A stretch of DNA of 64,000 nt from Chelativorans sp. YIM 93263 (lineage in GTDB: Bacteria > Pseudomonadota > Alphaproteobacteria > Rhizobiales > Rhizobiaceae). The stretch spans positions 310,001-374,000 of the forward strand of contig NZ_JAKCWP010000002.1 of assembly GCF_028767125.1 (NCBI RefSeq), read 5' to 3'. The notes under the pieces were generated by a model. That model was given only the letters and a program-made list of their open reading frames with translations. It was not told where the DNA came from and did not search any database. Below are positions 35,995 to 44,554 of this stretch, one piece after another. The first letter of the stretch is position 1, and the number at the start of each line of letters is the position of its first letter. Position numbers and translations under genes: made by a program.

Positions 35995-36314
35995 CGAGCG
36001 CTTACCGCTCGGTGTGCTGCCGTTCTAGAGTGAAAAGGAAAAGGGGGCCGGCCGGCGATCTGGCCGCGGTACGAGGAGGCCACTATACCAGTGCCGACCG
36101 GCCAACCCCACGGACCCAGGAGATGCGGCGGACCTGAGCATCATGGGGTATCGGTGAATCCTTGCTGCCCATCCTCTTCGGCTGCATCACCATTGGTTGT
36201 GAGACTTGCGCATTCGATTGAAAAAATCAACACTTACTTAACCAATATTATGAACCGCTTTACATTAAGGTAAACAGATTATCTCGCCGCTTGAATTGGC
36301 TTCCCGATAACTGA
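35995..36314. other. 320-bp convergent intergenic region between soxG and pleD
   Basis: No gene is visible. Directly after the soxG stop a 6-bp inverted repeat CGAGCG-CTTAC-CGCTCG (35995-36011) could form a weak terminator but lacks a T run. The middle contains GC-rich clusters (CCGGCCGGCG, 36048-36057). The part next to pleD (about 36210-36290) is AT-rich with TTAACCAATATTATGAACC, without a clear hairpin. Both flanking genes end here, so terminators rather than promoters are expected. Confidence 0.35.
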
Positions 36315-37685
36315 TCAGGCTGCCGGAGCAACCACACGGTTCCGCCCGCGTGTTTTGGCCTCGTAAAGGGCGACATCGGCCCGCTTCAAGAGGTCCTTCA
36401 CAGTATCGCTCTCCTGTTTCACGGCGGCAACGCCAAGACTGGACGTCACATTGATGCTGGGTTTTCCCTCCCCGGCAGGAAAAGGGTTCTCGGCAATCTG
36501 ACTACGAATGCGCTCTGCCACCTTCTTGGCAACCGCTAATGCGGTGTTTGGCATCACGATGACGAACTCCTCGCCGCCAAAGCGGCAAACGAGGTCAATT
36601 CCACGAAGATTCTTGCGCAGGCGGTCAGCAAACTCCTTGAGGACTGCATCTCCACCGTCATGGCCCCAGGTATCGTTGATGTCCTTGAACCGGTCGATAT
36701 CGGCCAACATGATTGAGAGAGGCTGCTTTCGCGCCATCGCGCGATCGAAAAGATTTTCCAAATGGCTGTCGAGATAGCGCCGGTTATAGAGCCCTGTCAG
36801 CGGATCGGTGATGGCCATCTCCACTGTCCTGGCGACGCTTGAGCGAAGGCTGTCATTATAGCGCTTACGGCGAACCTGCGTGCGCAGGCGAGCAAGCAGT
36901 TCCTGCCGCTCGACGGGCTTGAGCACGTAATCGTTCACCGCCAGTTCCAGGCCGCGGATCACGCAATCTTCATCTCTCTCGCACGCCATCAGGATGATGG
37001 GAACAAGATGCGTGCTCTCCAGTGCGCGCAGCTGCGAGCAAAGGCGCAGCGGATCGTGTTCGGAGAAGCTTGTCGAGACGATGATGCATTCGTAGTCGCC
37101 CTCGGAAGCACGACGCAGTGCCATTTGCGGGTCCCGTGCGGAATCGACCACGAAATGCCCATGCAACATCTCGTTGACCTGCTTTTCCGAGATCGGATCT
37201 TCATCCACCAGAAGAACATGAGGGACCTCCTCCCCCACCGCGTCCTTCCGCAGCATCTGCTCAATTCCGATATTTCGCGTCGTCGCCGCCCGCAGCCGCA
37301 ACTCGTCAGTCAGCGCCTTCAGCCTGACGAGGCTTCGCACACGTGTGAGCAATTGCAGGTCATTGACTGGCTTGGTGAGAAAATCATCGGCCCCCGCTTC
37401 GAGGCCGCGCACACGGTCGGAGGCCTGGTCGAGCGCAGTGATCATGACAACGGGAATATGCATGGTGGCAGGATCGGCCTTCAGTCGGCTGCAAACCTCA
37501 AAGCCGTCCATCCCCGGCATCATGATATCGAGCAATATGGCGTCGACTTTGCTGGATTCGCAAATTTCAATGGCGTCCGGTCCCGACCGCGCGGTCACGA
37601 CTTCATAATACTCCGCAAGCAGCCTCGCCTCGAGGAGTTTCAGATTGGCCGGCACATCGTCGACCACCAGAATACGCGCAGTCAT
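36315..37685 (-). CDS. pleD: Response regulator/diguanylate cyclase PleD
   Basis: A 456-residue regulator that makes cyclic di-GMP during polar development. Receiver 1 (ILVVDDVPANLKLLEARL, phospho-acceptor Asp53 in AILLDIMMPGMD) is complete. Receiver 2 (residues about 155-270) has IIVSTSFSE where the acceptor aspartate should be, so it is degenerate, as in Caulobacter PleD. The GGDEF domain carries GGEEF at 370-374 and an inhibitory I-site RGID at 361-364. Three-domain order and size match PleD. ATG at 37685 was chosen over GTG at 37694. divK lies 40 bases upstream on the same strand. Confidence 0.95.
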   Translation of the reverse strand: MTARILVVDDVPANLKLLEARLLAEYYEVVTARSGPDAIEICESSKVDAILLDIMMPGMDGFEVCSRLKADPATMHIPVVMITALDQASDRVRGLEAGADDFLTKPVNDLQLLTRVRSLVRLKALTDELRLRAATTRNIGIEQMLRKDAVGEEVPHVLLVDEDPISEKQVNEMLHGHFVVDSARDPQMALRRASEGDYECIIVSTSFSEHDPLRLCSQLRALESTHLVPIILMACERDEDCVIRGLELAVNDYVLKPVERQELLARLRTQVRRKRYNDSLRSSVARTVEMAITDPLTGLYNRRYLDSHLENLFDRAMARKQPLSIMLADIDRFKDINDTWGHDGGDAVLKEFADRLRKNLRGIDLVCRFGGEEFVIVMPNTALAVAKKVAERIRSQIAENPFPAGEGKPSINVTSSLGVAAVKQESDTVKDLLKRADVALYEAKTRGRNRVVAPAA

Positions 37686-37725
37686 GGCGTGCACTCACCC
37701 CCACTAACACTCACGCCGGCTGCCA

Positions 37726-38097
37726 TCACGCCTCACCAAGATATGATTTGATCGTCTCGATAAAGCGCGGCACCGAAATTGGTTTCGAAATATAAGCTTC
37801 GCAGCCGCCCTGGCGGATCCGTTCCTCATCCCCCTTCATCGCAAACGCCGTGACCGCGATGACGGGGATATCGCGGAGATCGTCTTCCTCCTTCAGCCAT
37901 TTCGTGACTTCCAGGCCCGAAACCTCCGGGAGCTGAATGTCCATCAGGATCAGGTCGGGACGATGCTCACGCGCCAGATCAAGCGCCTGAAGGCCGTCGC
38001 GCGTACGCACGGTCTCATATCCGTTTGCCTCGATGAGGTCGCGGAAGAGCTTCATATTGAGCTCATTGTCCTCGACGATCATGACCTTTTTCGGCAT
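37726..38097 (-). CDS. divK: Single-domain response regulator DivK
   Basis: A 123-residue receiver-only protein. [29 protein letters not shown] is almost diagnostic of DivK. The acceptor is Asp53 in [13 protein letters not shown], with Thr and Lys in [12 protein letters not shown] and [11 protein letters not shown]. DivK links the PleC/DivJ kinases to DivL and CckA and so to CtrA activity in the alphaproteobacterial cell cycle. ATG at 38097 matches the family start; the open frame runs 25 codons further without support. It is the first gene of a divK-pleD unit. Confidence 0.95.
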   Translation of the reverse strand: MPKKVMIVEDNELNMKLFRDLIEANGYETVRTRDGLQALDLAREHRPDLILMDIQLPEVSGLEVTKWLKEEDDLRDIPVIAVTAFAMKGDEERIRQGGCEAYISKPISVPRFIETIKSYLGEA

Positions 38098-38310
38098 TGG
38101 AACCCCGTACCGCTGAATGCACCCGGACCGACCGGGCTTGAGCATTCCTTGCTCCCAGTGCTTCTCTCGCACAATTTGATTTACGAAACGAAAATTATCG
38201 CAATAGATGGCGCAAATTTGAGATAAGCGCTTACTGCATTCGGTTCCCTCCTTTTCCCACCACCGTCGCAGGCCACCTCAACGCGCCAATGCAAAAGCAG
38301 GACCATTCCT

Positions 38311-38595
38311 ATGCAACAGGAAAAAGCTCAGGAAATCGCCGTCCAGGGACTTGCCTTTATTGCCTCTGATCCCGACCTTCTCCCCCGCTTCCTGGCTCTA
38401 ACCGGTATCGAGGCACAGCAAATTCGTGAGGCTGCACAGCAATCCGGATTTCTCGCCGGCGTACTGCAATTCATCCTCGCCCACGAGCCGACGTTGATGG
38501 CCTTCAGCGAAGCCAAGAATATTACACCGCAAGATGTCTCCGCAGCGCACCAGGCTCTCCCCTTCGGAAATGATCTCTGGGATATCCAGCCCTGA
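38311..38595 (+). CDS. DUF3572 family protein
   Basis: A 94-residue helical protein. EKAQEIAVQGLAFIASDPDLLPRFLALTGI and LAGVLQFILAHEPTLMAFSE match DUF3572, a small family restricted mostly to alphaproteobacteria and commonly found beside divK and dinB. There is no signal peptide or membrane segment. No function is known. It is transcribed divergently from divK; the 213-base gap between them is AT-rich and must hold both promoters. Confidence 0.85.
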   Translation: MQQEKAQEIAVQGLAFIASDPDLLPRFLALTGIEAQQIREAAQQSGFLAGVLQFILAHEPTLMAFSEAKNITPQDVSAAHQALPFGNDLWDIQP

Positions 38596-38695
38596 ACGCA
38601 GATGATCGCCACCGGAACTGGCAAACACACGCCCGATCGGATTTTACGCGTCCACCTCCTTCTTGTGCGGTAGGATTTCCTGCCGTAAAATCCTT

Positions 38696-38710
38696 GTTCC
38701 TGTTATGTTC
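38696..38710 (+). promoter_or_regulatory. LexA (SOS) box upstream of dinB
   Basis: GTTCCTGTTATGTTC is an exact match to the alphaproteobacterial LexA site GTTC-N7-GTTC. It ends 12 bases before the dinB start codon, a position that would block transcription or early elongation. dinB is a classic SOS gene, so LexA repression is well supported by known biology, though not tested here. Confidence 0.82.
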
Positions 38711-38722
38711 AAATAAGATGCC

Positions 38723-40024
38723 ATGAACGTCAACGCATCAATCGAGGGCTTCTGCCGCGATTGCCTCGTCGAGGCAGGGCGAGCGGAGCGCAGATGCCGC
38801 TCTTGCGGCAGCCCTCGCCTGTTGCATCATGACGAACTGGCCACGCTTTCCATTGCACACATTGATTGCGACGCGTTTTACGCGGCGGTGGAAAAGCGCG
38901 ATAATCCAGAGCTGCAGAACAAGCCGCTGATCATTGGCGGCGGCAAGCGCGGCGTCGTCTCCACCGCTTGCTACATAGCCCGTATCAACGGCGTACGCTC
39001 CGCAATGCCCATGTTCAAGGCGCTGGAGGCATGCCCCGACGCCATCGTGATCAAACCGAATATGGAGAAATACGCAGGCGTCGGCCGCCAGGTGCGGGAA
39101 AAGATGCTCGCACTGACGCCCATGGTTGAGCCGCTTTCTATAGACGAGGCGTTTCTCGACCTTTCGGGCACGGAGCGCCTCCACGGTGCGACGCCGGCTT
39201 ACGTGCTCGCGCGCTTTGCGCGCGAGATGGAGGAGGAGATCGGCATTACCGCGTCCGTCGGCCTCTCCTATTGCAAGTTTCTGGCAAAGATCGCATCGGA
39301 TATCGATAAGCCGCGCGGCTTTTCTGTCATCGGCAAGGCGGAAGCCCTCACCTTCTTGGCCGAAAAGCCGGTAACGGCGATCTGGGGTGTCGGCAAAGCC
39401 TTTTCCGCTACGCTCGCCAAGGATGGCATCCGCACCATCAGCCAATTACAGCGCATGGAACGCGAAGATCTCATGCGCCGCTACGGCACCATGGGTGAGC
39501 GGCTATATAGCCTTTCCCGAGGCGAGGACCCCCGGCGCGTGAAGCCGCGCGCAGAAGCCAAGAGCGTTTCTTCCGAAACAACGTTCGACAGCGACATTGC
39601 CGATTTCGACGAGCTTGTACCCGTTCTGCGCGGCCTCAGCGAGCGTGTTTCGGCACGGCTGAAGGGCAAGGAGATCGCCGGGCGCACCGTGGTTTTAAAG
39701 CTCAAGACCGCAGATTTTCGTACGCGCACGCGAAATCGGCAGTTACGCAACCCCACGCGCCTCGCAGACCGGATTTTTTCCGCCGGTCTGGACATGCTGA
39801 AACGGGAGGCGGACGGCACACGATTCCGACTTCTGGGCATCGGCGTAAGTGAACTCACCGATGCCGCCAAGGCAGACCCGCAGGATCTCGTGGACACTCT
39901 CTCTCACAAACGCGCGCTGGCCGAAGGTGCTGTCGACAGCCTCCGTGCGAAGTATGGACGGACAGCCGTCGAAACAGGTTACACGTTTGGCCGCGGAAAA
40001 AGACCTAGCCGGAATTCGAAATGA
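38723..40024 (+). CDS. dinB: DNA polymerase IV (Y-family) with N-terminal zinc-ribbon-like extension
   Basis: A 433-residue translesion polymerase. The core starts at [21 protein letters not shown] with the first metal aspartates, and [17 protein letters not shown] holds the second catalytic pair. [22 protein letters not shown] and the little-finger domain [16 protein letters not shown] follow. Before the core, about 45 extra residues include CX2C-X10-CX2C (Cys11, Cys14, Cys25, Cys28), a zinc-ribbon-like motif present in many alphaproteobacterial DinB proteins. A LexA box lies just upstream. Length exceeds the E. coli enzyme because of this extension. It converges with holC, 22 bases apart. 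Confidence 0.95.
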   Translation: MNVNASIEGFCRDCLVEAGRAERRCRSCGSPRLLHHDELATLSIAHIDCDAFYAAVEKRDNPELQNKPLIIGGGKRGVVSTACYIARINGVRSAMPMFKALEACPDAIVIKPNMEKYAGVGRQVREKMLALTPMVEPLSIDEAFLDLSGTERLHGATPAYVLARFAREMEEEIGITASVGLSYCKFLAKIASDIDKPRGFSVIGKAEALTFLAEKPVTAIWGVGKAFSATLAKDGIRTISQLQRMEREDLMRRYGTMGERLYSLSRGEDPRRVKPRAEAKSVSSETTFDSDIADFDELVPVLRGLSERVSARLKGKEIAGRTVVLKLKTADFRTRTRNRQLRNPTRLADRIFSAGLDMLKREADGTRFRLLGIGVSELTDAAKADPQDLVDTLSHKRALAEGAVDSLRAKYGRTAVETGYTFGRGKRPSRNSK

Positions 40025-40046
40025 AACGTTGCTCCGGTCTCTGCGC

Positions 40047-40493
40047 TTACGCCTTCTTCTGCCAACGTCGGTCCGGTCCCTGCTGCCAGTAGGTTACATC
40101 GTGACCCGCTGCTTTCATGGACTTCCATTGTTCACGCGCGGACTCGAGTTGCACCGTGTCGTGACCGTCAAAGAGAAACACGGCTCGTGTGTATCCCTCC
40201 ATCTCCCCCGGCACTGCACCGTCGACCAGGAAGCGGATCGTGGCTCGGTTCACGCTTTCGGTCCCGGTGGTCAAGAGGACCGGCTGCTCCGCCGCGTTAG
40301 GCTCCCGGTCCGTGCCATGCGGCAAAAAGCCGTCATCCCGGTAGGTCCACAGCCTCGCATCCAGCGCATCCCGGCGCTCCTCGTCGGTGGTTTGAATGCA
40401 CACTTTCCACCCCCGCTCGAGGCTTTTTTCCACGAGCGGGGGCAACGCATCTTCCAGCGTCGACTCCGTGAGATGATAAAAGAGCGCTTCCAC
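40047..40493 (-). CDS. holC: DNA polymerase III subunit chi
   Basis: A 148-residue accessory subunit of the clamp loader that binds single-stranded DNA binding protein. YHLTESTLEDALPPLVEKSLERGWKVCIQ, LDARLWTYRDDGFLPHGTD and QPVLLTTGTE match HolC. It lies two bases after pepA on the same strand, a pepA-holC arrangement that is widespread in proteobacteria. There is no sign of a frameshift, and the length is normal. Confidence 0.93.
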   Translation of the reverse strand: MEALFYHLTESTLEDALPPLVEKSLERGWKVCIQTTDEERRDALDARLWTYRDDGFLPHGTDREPNAAEQPVLLTTGTESVNRATIRFLVDGAVPGEMEGYTRAVFLFDGHDTVQLESAREQWKSMKAAGHDVTYWQQGPDRRWQKKA

Positions 40494-40495
40494 GC

Positions 40496-41995
40496 TTACC
40501 GCTCGTAGTGATCAGCCACCAATCGGTCGAGAAGACGAACGCCGAAGCCGGATGCCCAAGATTGGTTGATCTCCGAGGAAGGCGACGCCATTCCCGTTCC
40601 CGCGATGTCGAGGTGTGCCCAGGGCGTATCGTCGACAAAGCGCTTGAGGAACTGCGCGGCAGTGATTGAGCCGGCGCTGCGTCCGCCTGTGTTCTTCATA
40701 TCGGCGTTCTTGGTGTCGATAAGCTTGTCATACTCCGAGCCAAGCGGCAGCCTCCAGACTTTCTCGCCCGTCACCTTGCCGGCTGCGGCAAGCCGCTCCG
40801 CAAGCGCATCGTCATTCGAGAACAAACCGGCATGTTGGTTGCCAAGCGCGACGATCACAGCGCCGGTGAGCGTCGCAAGGTTGACCATGAATTCCGGCTT
40901 AAACTCTTCCTTGCAGTGCCACAGCAGGTCAGCCAGAACGAGACGTCCCTCCGCATCCGTGTTGATGACCTCGATGGTCTGCCCCGACAGCGATGTGACG
41001 ATGTCGCCAGGCCTCTGCGCGTTGCCGTCCGGCATATTCTCCACGAGGCCGATGATGCCTACGGCATTGGTTTGGGCCTTGCGCGCGGCCAGTGCGTGCA
41101 TCAGGCCGACGACGGTTGCCGCACCGGCCATGTCGCCTTTCATATCCTCCATACTAGCGGCCGGCTTTATCGAGATTCCGCCCGTATCGAACACGACACC
41201 TTTGCCGACGAATGCAACCGGCTTCTGCTTGGAATCACCACCGTCCCATCGCATCACCGCCACGCGCGGCGGACGGACCGAGCCGCGGCCAACAGCAAGC
41301 AGCGCGCCCATACCGATTTTTTCCAACTCCTTCTCGGTCAGAATATCGACTTTCACGCCGAGCTTCTCGAGCGCCTTGGCTTTATCGGCGAATTCCTCGG
41401 GACCCAAGATGTTGGCCGGTTCGTTCACGAGATCCCGCGCTAGGGATACCCCCTGCCCGACCGCGGAAGCCTCGGCAAACGCTTTTTCGGCCGCGGCCGG
41501 ATCGGCACACTGAATGGTGTATTTGACAGGCTTGTCGTCCTTGCGGCCGTTATCGCCATTGTCGTCTTTGCGCGTCTTGTATTTATCGAACCTATAAGAG
41601 CGCAGCAGGATACCGAGCCCGATCGCCGCGACATCCCGCGCGCCCGGAGAGGCATCCGCCACGTCCACCACAACCGTGACCTCCTTCGCATTCTTTGCCG
41701 CTGCGGCCACGGCGCCGCCGATCCTCAGCCATGCGTTTTCATCGAGCGCGCCTGCCTTGCCGGTTCCGACGGCCGCAAGCCGATCGAGTTGCGTTTCCTG
41801 CGGCGCAAAAATTTCGACCGATGCGGCCAGCTTCCCCTTGAACTCGGCCGTATCGAAGACCCGGGGCAGAACACCTGCGGGGTCGCAAGAAGCGGCCGCA
41901 TCGCTGAGCTTTCCGCCCTCCGGGACAAGAACAATCGCGCTTCCGGATTTCGGCGTGGCAAACTCGGCAAAGGCAACTGTCGGTTCTTTGGTCAT
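40496..41995 (-). CDS. pepA: Leucyl aminopeptidase (cytosol aminopeptidase, M17)
   Basis: A 499-residue dizinc aminopeptidase. The catalytic half contains [37 protein letters not shown], with the metal ligands and active lysine, and the signature [39 protein letters not shown] and [11 protein letters not shown] complete the fold. It removes N-terminal residues from peptides and forms hexamers in the cytosol. The final residues [14 protein letters not shown] are typical. The 282-base gap upstream, toward lptF, is divergent and carries promoters for both directions. Confidence 0.97.
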   Translation of the reverse strand: MTKEPTVAFAEFATPKSGSAIVLVPEGGKLSDAAASCDPAGVLPRVFDTAEFKGKLAASVEIFAPQETQLDRLAAVGTGKAGALDENAWLRIGGAVAAAAKNAKEVTVVVDVADASPGARDVAAIGLGILLRSYRFDKYKTRKDDNGDNGRKDDKPVKYTIQCADPAAAEKAFAEASAVGQGVSLARDLVNEPANILGPEEFADKAKALEKLGVKVDILTEKELEKIGMGALLAVGRGSVRPPRVAVMRWDGGDSKQKPVAFVGKGVVFDTGGISIKPAASMEDMKGDMAGAATVVGLMHALAARKAQTNAVGIIGLVENMPDGNAQRPGDIVTSLSGQTIEVINTDAEGRLVLADLLWHCKEEFKPEFMVNLATLTGAVIVALGNQHAGLFSNDDALAERLAAAGKVTGEKVWRLPLGSEYDKLIDTKNADMKNTGGRSAGSITAAQFLKRFVDDTPWAHLDIAGTGMASPSSEINQSWASGFGVRLLDRLVADHYER

Positions 41996-42277
41996 GGAAC
42001 TTCCTGCTTCTTTAGAACGTGAACGCTCGCGCGATCTTGGTTTTTTTCAGCCAATTGGCAAGGGCGATTGTCGATATACCCGTCGCGACAGCGTGTCATA
42101 AGGCGTGAGGGCTGTTAACCTTGTTCCTTTCCATTTCGTTAGGTGTACTGGTAACACATTGGTGTGGGGACAACGGTAGATGAATGATTCCGATATCGGC
42201 GCACCGCGTTGTATCGCTCGGATCGATTCTACGCGCCTGCCGCATAGTGGCCATCAATAGCCGGAAGATTAATACTG

Positions 42278-43471
42278 ATGAAGGTGATCGAGCTCTACAT
42301 CCTGCGGCGTACGCTGGCGATTTTCGTCGCCGCGTTGGCGTGGGTGCTCGTCATCGTGTGGACGACTCAAGTCCTCAACCGTCTCGACCTGGTCACCACT
42401 AGCGGGCAGTCCGCTGCCACGTTCTTCACCGTGGCCGCGCTTGCACTGCCGGCGGTCATTCCTATTGTCATCCCATTCGCCATCGGCTTGGCCGTTGCGC
42501 AGACGCTGGCCACCATGAACTCCGATTCCGAACTCGTGGTGATCAGTGCGGCTGGCGGCCCAAGAACGATAACGATCCGGCCTATGCTGCTCATCGCAAT
42601 CATCGCCAGCCTGGCCTCTTTCGCCATTCACAACACACTAGAGCCCTACTCACGCCAATCCATGCGCCATATCCTTGCCAATGCGAACGCGGATTTGATC
42701 ACGAGCGTGTTGCAGGAAGGCTCATTTCAGCGGGTGGACGACGGGCTATTCGTCCAGGTTTCTGAGCACCTTTCGGACGGACGACTCGGAGGCATCTTCG
42801 TCGTTGATTCGCGCGAAGAAGATATGCAGCTGATCTATCATGCCCGCGAGGGCGCGGCTGTCCAGTCGGACAGTGGCAGCATCCTGGCGATGCGAGATGG
42901 CGAGGTGCAGCGCAAGTCGGGAGACGGAAGCGTCTCGGTGATCCGTTTCGATTCATACGCCTTCGACCTCTCCGAATTCACGAGCGATGATGGCGAGCCT
43001 AACCTGCAAAGGAAGGATCGTTATCTAACATACCTCATGAATCCCGATCCGGACGACAAGCTCTATGCGCATGCCCCGCAGAAGTATCGCGCGGAGCTGC
43101 ACAAACGACTTTCCGAATGGCTGTATCCGGTCGTATTTGCGCTTATCGGCATTGCTGTCGCCGGCGATGCGCGCTCTTTCCGGGAAGCGCGCCTGCATCC
43201 GACGGTCACCACCATGGCCATTAGCCTCTTGGTGCGTTGGGGAGGTTTCTACGCCGGCAACGAGGCGGAAACCAACCCCTTCTTTTCTTTCATGCTCTAC
43301 GCCATCCCCATCGGCATGATCCTTATTTCCGGTTTCTTCATCGTAACAAATCGCGTCATGGAGTTGCCGACGAGTTGGACGGAGCGCCTCCTGGAACGGT
43401 TGCAATCCGTTGGTGAACGCCTCTCTCGTCTTCGTGCCAGGTTCTCCCCTTCATCGGGGGGGCGTGCATGA
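42278..43471 (+). CDS. lptF: LPS export ABC transporter permease LptF
   Basis: A 397-residue inner-membrane permease of the LptB2FG complex that extracts lipopolysaccharide. IELYILRRTLAIFVAALAWVLVIVWTTQVLNRLDLV opens the YjgP/YjgQ family. There are six membrane segments, three at each end, around a periplasmic beta-jellyroll (about residues 130-270). PVVFALIGIAVAGDARSFREARLHPTVTTMAISLLVRW is the start of the second membrane block. It overlaps lptG by four bases (ATGA). It heads the lptFGD-surA-pdxA-rsmA gene run. Confidence 0.94.
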   Translation: MKVIELYILRRTLAIFVAALAWVLVIVWTTQVLNRLDLVTTSGQSAATFFTVAALALPAVIPIVIPFAIGLAVAQTLATMNSDSELVVISAAGGPRTITIRPMLLIAIIASLASFAIHNTLEPYSRQSMRHILANANADLITSVLQEGSFQRVDDGLFVQVSEHLSDGRLGGIFVVDSREEDMQLIYHAREGAAVQSDSGSILAMRDGEVQRKSGDGSVSVIRFDSYAFDLSEFTSDDGEPNLQRKDRYLTYLMNPDPDDKLYAHAPQKYRAELHKRLSEWLYPVVFALIGIAVAGDARSFREARLHPTVTTMAISLLVRWGGFYAGNEAETNPFFSFMLYAIPIGMILISGFFIVTNRVMELPTSWTERLLERLQSVGERLSRLRARFSPSSGGRA

Positions 43472-44553
43472 TCGGCTTTACGCTGGCCCGTTATTTCCTG
43501 CGTCGCTATGCGGTCATCGCCGCGGGGAACTTCATTGGTATAGCCGCCCTTATCTTCGTCGTATCCTTTACGGAAATCTCCGGCCGCTCCAGCGACCTGG
43601 ACGGCTACTCCGCGGACTGGGCCTTGGGCCTTGCAGCACTTCAACTTCCCATGATCATGCTCCAGGCCGTGCCGTTTATCGGTCTGATCGCGGCAATGGC
43701 GACGCTGATCAGCTTAAATCGAAAATATGAGCTGGTAATCGCCAGAGCGGCCGGCATTTCAGCCTGGCAATTTCTCACCCCGATCTGCGCGGGCGCTTTC
43801 ATTTTCGGGTTGCTCTCCGTCGTCCTCCTTAATCCGCTAGCCGCCAACGGCTTTGCAAGAGCACAAGCGCTCGAGGCAGAAGTGAGGGGAGCGAGTTCTG
43901 CACTGAACGGGGAACGCGAGCAGTGGATCAATCAGCGAACGGACGAAGGACAGACCGTCATTGGCGCGGAGACGACGCTGGATGGCGGGCAGACCCTCGT
44001 TCGGCCCGTATTCCTGCTCATGGATGACCAGGGAAGAATCACCCAAAGGCTGGATGCAGAGCGCGCGCGACTGCGGGATGGACACTGGGAGCTGACCAGT
44101 GTCACGCGCCGGCAGGGAACGCTAACGCCCGAAAGGCTCGAAACCGTATCGGTCCCGACGAACCTTCAGCCGCGCTATTTAGGCTATCAGCTTACCGATC
44201 CGGAGGCGGTTTCCGTCTTCGATCTCCCCACGATGGTCGAGGTGGCACGCTCCCTCGGCCTGCGCGCAAACGCCTTCGCAATGCAATTTCAATCGCTGGT
44301 GACTCTGCCGCCATTGCTGGTTGCTATGACCTTGATAGCGGCCACCGTTTCCATGCGTTTTAACCGGATGGGGCTATCTGTGGTGGTGATTCTGGGTGGC
44401 ATCATCTCCGGGTTTCTGCTTTATGTCGTATCAGTTTTGGTGAGGGCATTTGGGAGTGCCGGCTTCATGCCGCCGACCGTCGCCGCGTGGACTCCGGTAT
44501 TGGCTGCGATGTTTTTCGGGATTACGTTTTTATTGTTTAAGGAGGACGGTTAA
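43468..44553 (+). CDS. lptG: LPS export ABC transporter permease LptG
   Basis: A 361-residue partner of LptF. GFTLARYFLRRYAVIAAGNFIGIAALIFVVSFTEISGRSSD and LIAAMATLISLNRKYELVIARAAGISAWQFLTPI are typical LptG segments, the latter the coupling region to LptB. The jellyroll periplasmic domain lies between about residues 125 and 265. The protein ends in ITFLLFKEDG. AAGGAGG inside its last codons is the ribosome-binding site for lptD, which starts one base after the stop codon, so the genes are translationally linked. Confidence 0.93.
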   Translation: MIGFTLARYFLRRYAVIAAGNFIGIAALIFVVSFTEISGRSSDLDGYSADWALGLAALQLPMIMLQAVPFIGLIAAMATLISLNRKYELVIARAAGISAWQFLTPICAGAFIFGLLSVVLLNPLAANGFARAQALEAEVRGASSALNGEREQWINQRTDEGQTVIGAETTLDGGQTLVRPVFLLMDDQGRITQRLDAERARLRDGHWELTSVTRRQGTLTPERLETVSVPTNLQPRYLGYQLTDPEAVSVFDLPTMVEVARSLGLRANAFAMQFQSLVTLPPLLVAMTLIAATVSMRFNRMGLSVVVILGGIISGFLLYVVSVLVRAFGSAGFMPPTVAAWTPVLAAMFFGITFLLFKEDG

Positions 44554-44554
44554 G

